64,000 bases of DNA from contig CM061139.1 in NCBI GenBank assembly GCA_030789695.1, positions 104,878,837-104,942,836 of the forward strand. The letters are read 5' to 3'. Each line of letters begins with the position of its first letter. Position 1 is the first letter of the stretch. The translations under genes and the position numbers were made by a program. The DNA is from Scilla litardierei (taxonomy: Eukaryota; Streptophyta; Magnoliopsida; Asparagales; Asparagaceae). Shown here one piece after another: positions 1 to 10,061 of the stretch. The notes below the pieces were generated by a model that saw only the letters and a program-made list of their open reading frames with translations, did not search any database and was not told the origin of the DNA.

Positions 1-2119
1 TCAAAACATTCGTACGCCTAGGATATGACTCAGGAGAGGCTACGGGAAACTCCTACGGTCGACCAACTAAAGATTAAAGCTAAACGCTAAGACTTCTAAA
101 GGTTAGACGGTAAAGAAGTGCGTTCAGCTTGGTCCGAAATCGATGACCCCAAGCGAACGACAAAAGGAAATTCTAGAAGTCTAATATGGTTAGAGGTAGA
201 CAAGGACCACTAAGGTAACTCCTACGACGATTAAATCAATTGCCAGAAAGGGGGTCTAACTATCAATCAGAGGCCTCTAACTAGCAAGCACAGACGTCTA
301 ACTAAGTCTTCTCATCACCTAGTGTCCTAAAAACGACTAGACTCAGGGCTTCTGATTCGGATGTTGTAATTTATTTAATGGACATTCTGTTATTATCGTT
401 GTTCCGTTAATTCGCATTTGCAAGATTGGACCTGCATGGGCCACCAACAAAACCTGTCACGCCCCGCTTCCCAAAAACGTGGAGGCGAAGCGTGAGAAGG
501 TCCGCTCAGACTTGAAGCTACAAAGCTGCAAGTCCGATAAGCGTCGATCAAGTTTAAAACTGCAGGTCCTTGCAACGCTAACGAAACAAAGATAATAATA
601 ATTAAATGAGACAAAAGAAACATCTCAGAATATCCATAAAATAAGTTTCCAACATCGCAGAAAAGCCATCAGGCTAAAAGGAAGGAGACTAAAGGCCCAA
701 ACATGGCCAACAAAAGTACAAAGTACAAAACAACGGTGCTACTCACCAACAACTAACAAAAGGCCTAAAACAACATAAAGCTCCACAAAGACTCAAAGAA
801 TGGTCACCGGGTCCACCAAAATCCTCCTGAGCAATCATGGACTCAGACTCAGCGTCAGCAACTCATCACGTACACAGCAACGATCTCTGGCTCAGGTCTA
901 ACATGTGACACCCAAAAGAGCAAGGGGCACATGTCAGCAAGTCTGGAAGACTTGTGCAAGTGAAACTGAAAGTACAAGTAAGAGCAACCTAGCAGTTCTA
1001 GTATGAATGCGATGACATGGCAGTTTAAAGTATGAGTGCAACAGGTAAAGTAAAGTAAAGTACAGTACGAGCATGGCATGGCATTCACAAGACAAGTACA
1101 AGACAAGAAAAGTAAGCACCTCGTGCACAGAGATTCCGTCTTTTGGCTAGAGTGGCTGTACGGGCCAACTCCTAAGCTCAAGTAACCGTTTATCCCTACC
1201 CCTCCACGTGTGTCGAGCCAGGGCCTTACCCCCGAACTTGGAATGCTCGCTTCTGGACCACGAGCCAGGAAGTGTGTAAACAAGTATGGCGTAGGGGTGC
1301 ACCTAGCCGGACAAGTAGTACTAGGACAAGTATTGTAGCGTGTGCTACGATGCAACAATCAATGCATGGATGACATGGCATGGTAGTTAAAGTAAAGCGT
1401 ACAGGTAAGGAAAGTAAACGTGACAGTTTTAGCATGCATGAATGACAAGTTTACTGTTAAGATCTAGCTTCGTTGTCAAGCTAGATCATTTAGGTGACGG
1501 ATCTAGTTTCGTTGTCAAACTAGATCAAGTAGGCGTCTAGCCAGCTATCATTTCACTGACTAGTCTCTTTTACGCTAAAAGCAAGTAAGTGGCCTAAAAA
1601 CATGGCCCTACACAAGAGTTGGCAAGTTTCACTTGCCTGCAACTATCACGTCAAGAAAACACCGTCCAACGAGTCCAAGGTCACGATTCCTACGTGCACA
1701 AGTCCACCGGCCTACATCCGTTTTATTAATCTTGATTAGTGATTTCTAAAACATTTAAAATACTTTAAAAATACTGATTTTTAGTCTTGATTAGCATGCA
1801 ATTGGGTTGGGGGTCCTAGGGGTGCAAAACGTTACCTCAACACGACGCGAAAGCTACACCGGCGTCGGGTAGCGACGCCGGGGGTTGGAATAATAAGATC
1901 GCGCTCCAAGTCCAGATTCCAATTAGATTCCTCGCTGGAATTTCAGAGAAAATATCCCGGGCGACGATTCCAGATTCCAAAGCTCGCACGTGCGACGACG
2001 GGCTACGACGTGCGACGACGTCGTACGCGGCAAGTCGTCGAAGAGAACGTACCAAAGTGGGGCCCACAGTAGTCCTAGGGACCTTTGGGGAACCCACAAT
2101 ACCTCTGGAGAACTTGGGG

Positions 2120-2620
2120 GGCCCACGGAGGCAAGTGGTGCGACGGATGCGGGGTTGCGACAAGTGGCCGTCGGTCGTACAGCCTCGGTGCGGGGGCTTG
2201 GCTCGGTCAGACACGGGGGCGGCGCTGTTGCAACACTTTGGGTCGGTCGCAGCAGCGGGGGGGCGACGTTTTCCTTCGGTCAGACCGATGGAAATCCTCG
2301 GTCAGGCGCTTGGAAGCGGGGTTGCAGCGCTGCAGCGATGCAACGCTCGGGCGCTCGGTCACAGCGGCGGCTTCCTTCGGTCGGGCACGGAGCTAGCGGG
2401 GCGACAGAGCGGGTCGGTGCGGAGCGAGGCGACCGGGCGGTTCTCTCGGTCAGACCGAGAGGCCCTATCGGTCAAGCGGGGAACGAAGCGGCGGTCGATG
2501 GCAGCGGTACGGAGCGGCTTGGGTGCGGGCGGGGGGTCTCGGTCGGAGCGGGCGAACGGAGCTGTTTTCCTCGGTCGTACGGGGGCTGAACGTCGCAACG
2601 TTGCGACGATTCGTCGCAAC
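2120..2620. repeat. GC-rich TCGGTC/GACCGA motif cluster in E4
   Basis: A strongly GC-rich block with many copies of TCGGTC and GACCGA, some as short palindromes such as CTCGGTCAGACCGAG near 2445-2462. It lies just downstream of the E4 TATA box, in the transcribed leader. Overlapping open frames on both strands are a by-product of the composition. A similar word recurs in arrays of E3 (7860-8265) and Athila2 (46199-46530). Confidence 0.55.
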
Positions 2621-2686
2621 GTCCAAAATGACTTTGGGAGAGGCTAGGGCTAATTTCTTTGGAAAATAGGACTTGCTAGGGGTTGC

Positions 2687-2694
2687 TTATATAG
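2687..2694 (-). promoter_or_regulatory. TATA box of the E4 LTR
   Basis: The minus strand reads CTATACTATATAAGC here, about 540 bases inside the LTR start. A GC-rich leader lies immediately downstream. This is the expected place for the LTR promoter. Confidence 0.5.
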
Positions 2695-3230
2695 TATAGG
2701 TGGGGTTGACTTGGTCTAGGGCCAAATCTAATAGGATTAGAATTCAAAAAGATTTGAAATTTGAATTCAAACTTCTCCAACCCAATCTAGGATTTGACCT
2801 GGTCCAAATGAGCTGGAAATTGGCTCAAAAATTCTTTAAAACGTTTAAAATTCAAATAAATTTTATTTGGCCGAAATTAATTTAAAAATAAATTATTAAA
2901 AATAATATAAAACTTGTAAAAATTATAAAAGTGGTCAAATAAACTCCAAAAATTATAAAATAAATATTGTGGTGATCGTGGCGACGAATGTGAGCTAACT
3001 AAGAAGACGGATCTCAAATTCGACGTCGGACGACGAAACTAAAAATAGAAACGTCTCCCGTCAAAAGTGAAAGTCGTCACGTCTCATCGAGTAAGTTTAA
3101 ATTGTGGAAAAACGACTCGAGAAGTGTCGTTTCAAGATAGTGCCACTATTTAATACTCTCAGAGACGTTCGCAACGGCATATCACACAAAAGTGTTCGCA
3201 AACAACCAAAGTCTAAAACAAACACGTGCA

Positions 3231-3432
3231 CGGGCCCAACACTCCGGACGAAGAGCCCGTTCGTCCTCGACCCACCAAGCAAACCGTTTCCTGCACCGAG
3301 GTAAGGCTTCGTGCAACCCTCGTTGAGAATACGCATGCTAAGTGGGACCGAGGGATTCCAACCAATCCCTTGACCACGTTGACCGTCCAACCACCGGTCA
3401 AAGATCCAGTGGTGAGAAAACACTCGTAAACA
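3231..3432 (+). repeat. 3' end of the T 5' LTR
   Basis: It matches the last ~200 bases of the T 3' LTR (20817-21015) with scattered substitutions, ending GAGAAAACACTCGTAAACA. The two copies diverge immediately after AAACA, which fixes the LTR end. The left part was displaced by E4. Confidence 0.85.
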
Positions 3433-3434
3433 TA

Positions 3435-3452
3435 TGGCGCCATTTGTGGGAA
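3435..3452 (+). promoter_or_regulatory. Primer binding site of T
   Basis: TGGCGCCATTTGTGGGAA starts two bases after the LTR end. TGG opening and this spacing are standard for a tRNA-primed LTR element, and TGGCGCC-type sites are usual in Tat elements. The cognate tRNA is not assigned. Confidence 0.75.
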
Positions 3453-3646
3453 CGAGCTAACACCCACGCAGAGCAACCACACCAGCAATGACGCGGCCCC
3501 ACCCATCCCGATGAAGGAGGGCCGTAGCCCCGATATCGGTACCTGGGTCATATCACGATCGACTGGGGAGAACCCTGACTGCTCGACACGCTTCCTGACC
3601 CAGCGGGCCAGACAAGCCCCAGTCTGGCCCCGCAGGGGGTAATGAT
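3453..3646 (+). other. T leader; gag absent
   Basis: This short GC-rich stretch joins the PBS to the protease relic. A Tat gag would normally need more than 1 kb here, so a deletion is inferred. No gag motif or zinc knuckle is visible. Confidence 0.5.
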
Positions 3647-4060
3647 GTGGAGTCCAGAAACCCTTCCTTACTCCTCCCCCTCGACAGGGGAGATGTAGGT
3701 AGGGAGAAGCCGTGCCCCGATGAAGCACTCGTGGTCTCCATAGTCATCGATGCTGCCGTTGTGAGACAGCTGCTCGTTGATACCGGCAGCTTATGCGACA
3801 TCCTCTTCATGTCAACCCTTGAGAGGATGGGGCTACGAGACGAAGACATGGAGCCGTGCTCAGGGCCCGTGATAGGTTTCACAGGTAACTCCACACCCAT
3901 CGTAGGGGCGATCCGCCTCCCTGTCACGCTCGAAAATCTGCCCGACTCGGTGACCTTGGTGATAGAGTTCGTGGCGCTGAGGATCAGATCAGCGTATAAT
4001 GGGATCATCGTTGCCCGCTCCTCAATGCTGTCGGGGCGGTGGTCTCGACCCTCCATCGGA
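3647..4060 (+). pseudogene. Protease (PR) domain relic of T pol
   Basis: The frame contains LLVDTGSLCDILF, the aspartic protease active site (DTG) in the form typical of Tat elements, followed by a GFTGNSTPIVGAIRLPVTL segment and a decayed AYN-ILGRPSLN-type stretch. The enzyme would cut the gag-pol polyprotein during particle maturation. A frameshift near 4010-4040 moves the continuation (NAVGAVVSTLH) into another frame, which leads directly into the RT relic. No credible start codon precedes it because gag is gone. Confidence 0.8.
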
Positions 4061-5404
4061 CGGTCAGGTTCCAAACCCCGAGGGGGATCGGACAGGTTGA
4101 GGGTGATTCGGGAAAGCCGAAAATTTGCTACCAGCTGGCTAACATGGAACACGCCGAGCGACATGACGATCCAATGGCCTCACTTGACCTAAGGTACGGA
4201 CCGAGACCTATCCCTAGGGAGGAGCCAGAGCTAATCCCAGTCACGGATGTCGACGGAAGATTCGTCTCCGTCGGGTCTGGTCTGGACCTGAGCTTGAGAG
4301 GCGAGTTGATCGAGTGCTTGGAGGCCAATCTAGACGTCTTCGCGTGGTCACCTGACGACATGCCCGGCGTGGATCTCCGAGTGATCATGCACCAGCTGAA
4401 CGCCGATCCCAATTTCAAACCGGTCAGGCAGAAGAAGAGGAACTTGGGTGGTGAAAAGAGGAAGGCCGCCTCTGAGGAAGTGGAACGCCTGCTCGACGCC
4501 GGCTTCATCCGGGAAGTCTGGTACCCGAAGTGGCTGTCCAACGCCGTAATAATGAAAAAAATCCAGCGGTAAGTGACGAATGTGCGTGGACTTCAGCGAC
4601 CTCAATAAGGCTTGCCCCAAGAAGAGCTACCCACTACCCCGCATCGACCATCTCGTGGACAGCGCCTCTGGCTACGAGATGCTCAACTTCATGGACTCCT
4701 ACTCCGGGTACAACCAGATCCGTTGGACCCTCAGGACAAAGAGAAGACGTCCTTCACCATGGACCGAGGGACCTTCTGCTACAAGAAGATGCCCTTCGGC
4801 TTGAAGAACGCAGGGGCGACCTACCAGAGAATGGTCAACAGTGTTCGACTCTTAGATAGGGAGGAACCTGGAAGTCTACGTAGATGATATGTTGGTCAAG
4901 TCGAGAGGTCTGACTGACCACATCGTAGACCTCAGGGAGACCTTCGAGCGGCTGTGGAGACACAACATCAGACTCAATCCCACGAAGTGCACATTCGGGG
5001 TGAGATCCGACAAGTTTCTGGGGTTTATGATCACTAACCGTGGCATCGAAGCTAACCCCGACAAGATCGAGGCGTTGGTCAACATGCAGGAGCCGACGAC
5101 AATCAAAGAGTTGCAGAGACTAAATGGACGCATCGCCGCTCTGGGGTGTTTTTTGTCCAAGTCGGTGGAGAGGTCCCTTCCTTTCTTCAGGACCCTGAGG
5201 AAAGCACTTGCCGAGCTTGTCGATAAGAGGAAGACTGTACGATGGGACGAGGATTGTGCCCTAGCGTTTGCTGAACTCAAAGAGTACCTCCGTAGTCCAC
5301 CACTCATTTCCAAACCCAGAGAGGGGGAATCACTTAGTCTCTACCTAGCCTGTACGGGGGAGGCGGTGAGCTCGGTGCTGATCAGGGAAGACGATAGAGT
5401 GTAG
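4039..5404 (+). pseudogene. Reverse transcriptase (RT) relic of T pol
   Basis: RT signatures appear in order. FIREVWYPKWLSNAVIMKK is at about 4505-4557. A stop at about 4570 precedes MCVDFSDLNKACPKKSYPLP at 4580. FMDSYSGYNQI follows at about 4690, then a frameshift near 4725 leading to KKMPFGLKNAGATYQRM. A stop near 4853 precedes VYVDDMLVKS (the YxDD catalytic pair) at about 4873-4900. The connection segment runs to a stop at 5402-5404. The domain would copy element RNA into DNA. At least two stops and one frameshift rule out function. Confidence 0.85.
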
Positions 5405-6180
5405 AGGCCGGTGTACTATACCAGCCGAGTTTTAAAGGACACGGAGGGACGGTACACACCCATGGAGAAACTGTGTATGCCCTCATGCTCTCGGCCTGAA
5501 GACTCCGACCCTACTTCCAAGCTCACACGATACTGGTCCTCACCGATTCCCAACTCGAACAGAACCTCAAAAGGTTCGATCAGATTGGGAGTATGCTGAA
5601 CTGGGGGGTGGAGCCAAGCGAGTTCGGCCTCCGGTTCAAGCCGCGGACGGCCATAAAGGGGCAGGCCCTAGCGGACTTTATCACCGAATGCACCATAGAA
5701 GGAGGAAGCCCCTCTGAAGAAGCGTCCTCGACCATGGTAACTCTCCAACCCCTATATTTCCTTTCGACTGACATCATTCTTACCGATAGCCTAGGAGACC
5801 AGGATACATGGGTAGTCCATGTAGACGGATCAGCTACCTGAGCGGGGAATGTGGCAGGTATCGTCATCCGATCGCCAGACGGAATACATGCTCCGGTTCG
5901 ATTTTCCGGCCACCAACAACGTGGCCGAGTACGAAGCCGCCATAAACGGTCTGAGGCTGGCCAGAGAACTCAGAGCAGAATTCGTATGCCTCCTCAGCGA
6001 TTCAAAGCTCGCCATCCACCAGTTGCAGGGAGATTACGATGCTCGTGAAGAGGCGATGCAGCACTACCTTGTCTCAGCCAGAACTGAGCTGTCCAAATTC
6101 AAGCGAGCCGAGACCATCCACCTCCCGCAGTCGGAGAATGCCCGCCCTGTCAAAATTGGCCGCCTCCTCTTCCAAGGAGT
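5405..6180 (+). pseudogene. RNase H relic of T pol
   Basis: The segment begins RPVYYTSRVL after a stop at 5402-5404 and continues through a broken frame. The RNase H core is seen as VHVDGSAT at about 5815-5840, interrupted by a stop, with AGIVIRSPDG following. NNVAEYEAAINGLRLA (about 5908-5955) carries the conserved Glu region, and LLSDSKLAIHQLQGDY (about 5990-6037) carries an Asp. This is the two-part RNase H layout usual in Tat elements. It removes RNA template during reverse transcription. Frameshifts near 5480-5590 and 5840-5860 break it. Confidence 0.75.
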
Positions 6181-7512
6181 TAGGATGCGCCATCTACGTG
6201 GAGAACCTCCAATCCCCCAGCATGGAGGAGAAGGAAGTCATTGCCATCGACGAGGAGCCCTCTTGGATGGATCCAATCACTCGGTATCTCTCTAGAGGAG
6301 AAGTTCCATCGGACTTGGACGAGCGTCGATCCCTGGAGCGAAGGGCACTTCGGTGCATGATCCATGAAGGGACACTGTATAAGAGACGTTGGACGAAGAC
6401 GGATGTCCTTCCCTACCTCAAGTGCCTCGGACCTCGAGAGGCTGACTATGTCCTCCGAGAGGTGCATGAGGGGATCTGTGGGAATCATCATGGGGGCAAG
6501 ACGATTGCCCAGAAAATCTTGAGGCAAGGGTATTACTGGCCAACCTTAGTCAACGACCATATTGAATACGTCCAAAGGTGCCAGGAATGCCAGAGGTTTG
6601 CCAAACTCGGCTCATCTACTCCGTTGGAGCTCGTTCCGATAATCAGCCCCGTGCCTTTCACTAAATGGGGACTCGACATCCTCGGACCCTTCACTTCCGG
6701 GAGGGAGCAGAGGAAGTATTTGATCGTGGCGGTGGACTACGTCACCAAGTGGATTGAGGTGGAACCCCTAGCCTCTATCACCTGGAAGAAGGCAAAGAGT
6801 TTCGTGTGGAACTTCATCATCTCAAGGTTTGGAATTCCCCGATCCATCGTCACAGACAACGGGACGTAGTTCGATTTTACAGGGTTCAAAGATTTCTATG
6901 TGGAATGGAAGATCAAACTCCTGTTCGCTTCGGTAGCACACCCTCAGGCCAACAGGATGGCCGAAGCCGCCAACAAATGCATCATCGAGCCCCTCCGCAA
7001 GAAGGTGGCAGATGCTGAAGGGAGGTGGCCGGAGGAACTTCCGAGGATACTCTGGTCATACCGAACGACCCAAAAGCAGGCCACGAGCGTAACCCCTTTC
7101 ATGCTCCCATTTGGCACCGAGGCGGTGGTGCCTCTTGAGGTAGGCGAGGAATCTATTCGCATAAAGCATTTTGATGAGGAGAGAAACTCAGAAGGCTTGG
7201 AGCTCGGTCTGGAACTCGTGGGCGAGTGACGGGAGCAGGCCTTAGCCACTATCATCCGGTAGAAACAGAGGGTGGCTCGTTATTACAATTCCCGTGATAA
7301 GGGAAGAAGCTTCCATCAAGGGGATCTGGTCCTCCGAAAGGTGGCCTTTAGCCCGGAGATTACCCACAAACGGAAGCTAGCAGCTAAGTTGGGAAGGACC
7401 TTACAAGGTCACCAAAGTCCTCTGACCCGCAACCTACCGGCTAGCTAATTTGGAAGGGAATGTCCTGACTCACACCTGGAACACCGAACAATTGCGCAAG
7501 TACTATCAGTGA
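6181..7512 (+). pseudogene. Integrase (IN) relic of T pol
   Basis: The zinc-binding HHCC part is seen in HEGICGNHHGGKTIAQKIL and CQECQRF (about 6465-6600). The catalytic core follows: WGLDILGPF (first Asp, about 6668), SIVTDNG (second Asp, about 6845), then a stop at 6868, and AEAANK carrying the Glu (about 6962). The remaining core and C-terminal part run through another stop near 7229 and a frameshift, ending EQLRKYYQ with TGA at 7510-7512, the customary end of Tat pol. All three catalytic residues are recognisable, but the frame is broken. Confidence 0.85.
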
Positions 7513-7534
7513 GGTCGGCCCAAATGTATCTTTC

Positions 7535-7539
7535 CCATC
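7535..7539. repeat. Target site duplication of E3, left (CCATC)
   Basis: CCATC immediately left of the E3 LTR equals CCATC at 16614-16618 immediately right of the second LTR. Confidence 0.9.
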
Positions 7540-7859
7540 TGTAACGACTGGTTTTTGTATGATTGGATTATCAAGTGTGTTTTGCTTGCGATGGTGGGTT
7601 CTCTCCTTGTGTGGTTTCTATTTCCATAGTTCTCGCTTTCATTCATCTCGTTGAGATTTCCTAGCTTTCGTTTTCATTCCTTTTCATGCGATCTTCTAGC
7701 TTCTTCCTTAGAATCATTGAACTCGGAGTAAGTCACTCGTGACGAGCTTCATATCGATCATATCTTAGAGTATAAATCGATCCTAGAAGCCATAGAAATC
7801 TTCCCGAAGCTTCGCGCTTCGAATCGGCACTTTTCGTGCATGTTAGTTGGTTCAAGAAG

Positions 7860-8265
7860 ATCGACCGACCGACTAGATTCCAATTTAGTCGGTCAGGAAA
7901 TCAACTGGAACCGACTAGTTCATTCAATCAATTATTCAGGAGTTACTGTTTACTCTTAGTCGGTCTAAGAACAACCATCGACCGACTAGATGCTCAACTA
8001 GTCGGTCAGGAATCCTTCTCAGACAGACTAACTCGCATTTCCATGATCTCTCTCAGAATTCAGCCTTTAGTCGGTCAATGAACACTCACCGACCGACTAG
8101 TTCTCAAACTAGTCGGTTGACAAGTCTTCACAGACCGACTAACTCATAGTCCAGTTTTCCTGAGCGAGCTACTGTTTACTCTTAGTCGGTCCATGTTGAA
8201 CGACCGACCGACTAGATCCTCAACTAGTCGGTCACCAATCCTTCTTTGACCGACTAATCAGCCCA
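7860..8265. repeat. GACCGACTAG palindrome array in E3 5' LTR
   Basis: Four tandem units of about 114 bases (starts near 7864, 7979, 8092, 8206). Each unit has a head-to-head pair (GACCGACTAG, ~8 bases, CTAGTCGGTC), then a single GACCGACTA and a single TTAGTCGGTC. The array lies directly upstream of the TATA box. The first 10-mer pair can form a strong short hairpin. Confidence 0.9.
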
Positions 8266-8301
8266 GGAAACCCTAGTTTGCCCTAGCCGCCACACGATTT
8301 T

Positions 8302-8310
8302 CTATATAAA
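8302..8310 (+). promoter_or_regulatory. TATA box of E3 5' LTR
   Basis: CTATATAAAC stands about 40 bases after the motif array and before a long C/T-rich leader starting near 8330, a typical plant core promoter layout. The same box is at 14855-14863 in the 3' LTR. Confidence 0.7.
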
Positions 8311-10061
8311 CCCCAAATCGTTTTCTTCTCTTCCCTCTCTTCTCCTGAACCTCCTCCTTCCCCAAATCATCCCCCTTCATCCCCAAACCCTTCCTCCTTC
8401 ATCCCAAGCTCATCCATCATCATCCAAACCCTCATTTCACATATCCTACCTCTCCTCAACCTCAAACCCTCATCAAATCCCCAAAAGCCTCATCCAAACC
8501 CATTTCTCCAGGTTTTCCCTCATTTCCAGATCTGAGTGGTAGTTCTCCCGGATCGTTCATCCGTTGCCGTGGTTGCTCGGCGTTGATCTTCCGCTTCCAT
8601 TCGGGTAGTGTTCTTCCTTTAATATTCTCTTAACTCCCATTATGATTTGTGAAACCCTAATAATAATGGATGTTGTTTAATGATTGTTTCTCCATGACAG
8701 CGATTCCCTTCCCCGTAGATTAGCGTTCGTGAGACGAACCTTCATGATCGTCTTCCTCGGTGCTAGGCAAGTGAAACTTGCATCTCTTGATTTGGGCCGT
8801 GTCTTAGGCCATTTCCTTGTTTTAGGCGTAAAAGAGACTAGACGGTGAAAGGATAGCCGTCTAGATGCCATTGACCTAGCTTGACAACGAAGCTTGGTCC
8901 GTCACCCTTATCATGCTTGTATGTCATGTTTAGTTACAATTATCGGTACGCGAATATTGTTCATGTCATCGCATTTTACCATGTCATGTTTACTTTCCAT
9001 TAACGGTACGCGAATTAATTGTCATGTCATTGCATTCTTTAAGTGCTTTTGTGATTGCGTAGCTTTGCTACGAATGCATTTGTTCCTGGCTCGTGTTCCA
9101 GAAGCGGGCCATGTGTTGGTTGATAGCCAATGCCCGAATTGCTTGTTTCCGGCTAGGTGCACCCCTACGCCAAATGTTTAAGAATGCGAGGTCATGTGCG
9201 GGGCAACCCCAGGCTCACTAGCTGAGCTCATTATGCGGGGACCCTGGCTCCATTACGTGTGGGTATTAGGGGGTAAGAGTTAAGCGACTAATCAACTGGG
9301 AGTCTGCCCGATCAGCAACTGCAGTGGTAAGTCGTAAACTCTGGGTTTGGGGTAGTTGTTAAGCGGCCAATCAGCGAATGTGAAACCATTCAGCTGTAAG
9401 GCGTAAACATCTACAAACAACGTGAATAGTGAATTGATTGAGATTGATAGTAGCTTGGCTACTCTTGTCTTGTCCCGATGTTTGTTCTCTTGTACAAATT
9501 GTCTTGCCATGTCTTGATTGTGCACTCATGTTATAACTGCCATGTCATGCATACTAAAACTGCTAGGTTGCTAGTTTACCTTCCTTTCAGTTTCCTTGCT
9601 CAAGTCTTTTCAGACTTGCTGACATGTGCCCCTTTCTCTTTGGGTGTCGCATGTTAGTTGCCGAGCCAGAGCTTGTTGAAGAGGACGTTGTGTTTGCTGA
9701 GGAGGAGTCTTGTGGACACCGGTGACTTGTTGAGTTTCCCTTTATGTTCTAGGATCCATGTTAGTTGTCGGTGCGTGGCACCCTTGTATGTATGTTATTC
9801 TTTGTTGGCCATGTTGGGCCTTAGACTCTTTTTCCTTTAACCTGGTGGCTTTTCTGCGATATTGTAATTTGTTTATGGACATTTGGAGATTCAATAAAAT
9901 GTCGTCTCATTTCCTTATTATCATTGTTGTTTCGTTTCGCTTTGCAAGGACTTGCCATAATAAGTGTTTTTACGCTTATCAGACTTGGAGCTTCATGGCT
10001 TCAAGTTTGTGCGGACCTTCTCACGTCTCGCCTCCACATTTTTGGGAAGCGGGGCGTGACA

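Larger units (their letters stand above)
1..3230 (-). mobile_element. Partial non-coding LTR element E4 (cut by window edge)
   Basis: Positions 1-454 are the reverse complement of the first ~530 bases inside element E3 (10062-10590), and 455-1645 match the last ~1.3 kb of the E3 LTR, so this is a minus-strand relative. The LTR lies at 455-3230 with interior to its left, making it the 5' LTR; the rest is outside the window. The right end abuts the T element LTR at 3231, where T sequence resumes mid-LTR, so E4 inserted in the T 5' LTR. The small open frames here are low-complexity and not credible genes. The upstream part of the LTR (about 1650-3230) does not match E3. Confidence 0.75.
455..3230 (-). 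repeat. E4 5' LTR (about 2.78 kb)
   Basis: On the minus strand it starts TGCACGTGTTTG and ends GGGAAGCGGGGCGTGACA, the same 3' terminus as E3 and E5. The outer boundary at 3230 is inferred from where T LTR sequence (GCCCAACACTCCGG, also at 20817) resumes. About 1.2 kb at the 3' end is shared with the E3 LTR and the remainder is unrelated to it by eye, so the promoter-bearing half has been exchanged or has diverged. Confidence 0.65.
7540..10061 (+). repeat. E3 5' LTR
   Basis: It starts TGTAACGACTGG and ends GGGAAGCGGGGCGTGACA. It contains the GACCGACTAG array (7860-8265), TATA box (8302-8310), a C/T-rich leader and about 1.3 kb shared with E4. Small open frames within it are repeated identically in the 3' LTR and are not genes. 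Confidence 0.9.

Noticed and set aside
1990..2647. Overlapping open frames on both strands, up to 199 codons
   Set aside because: They result from GC-rich repeated TCGGTC words with few stops. No domain, and they lie in the E4 LTR leader.
7836..8081. 81-codon frame repeated at 14389-14634, apparently a duplicated gene
   Set aside because: It is the translated GACCGACTAG array. The duplication is simply the LTR pair of E3.
7860..8265. Regular palindromic repeats with spacers, CRISPR-like at first sight (also 14413-14815, 58945-59455, 16735-17265)
   Set aside because: Spacers are not unique foreign-like sequences, the words occur in both orientations within each unit, the arrays lie inside LTR retrotransposons of a plant genome, and no cas-like gene exists.
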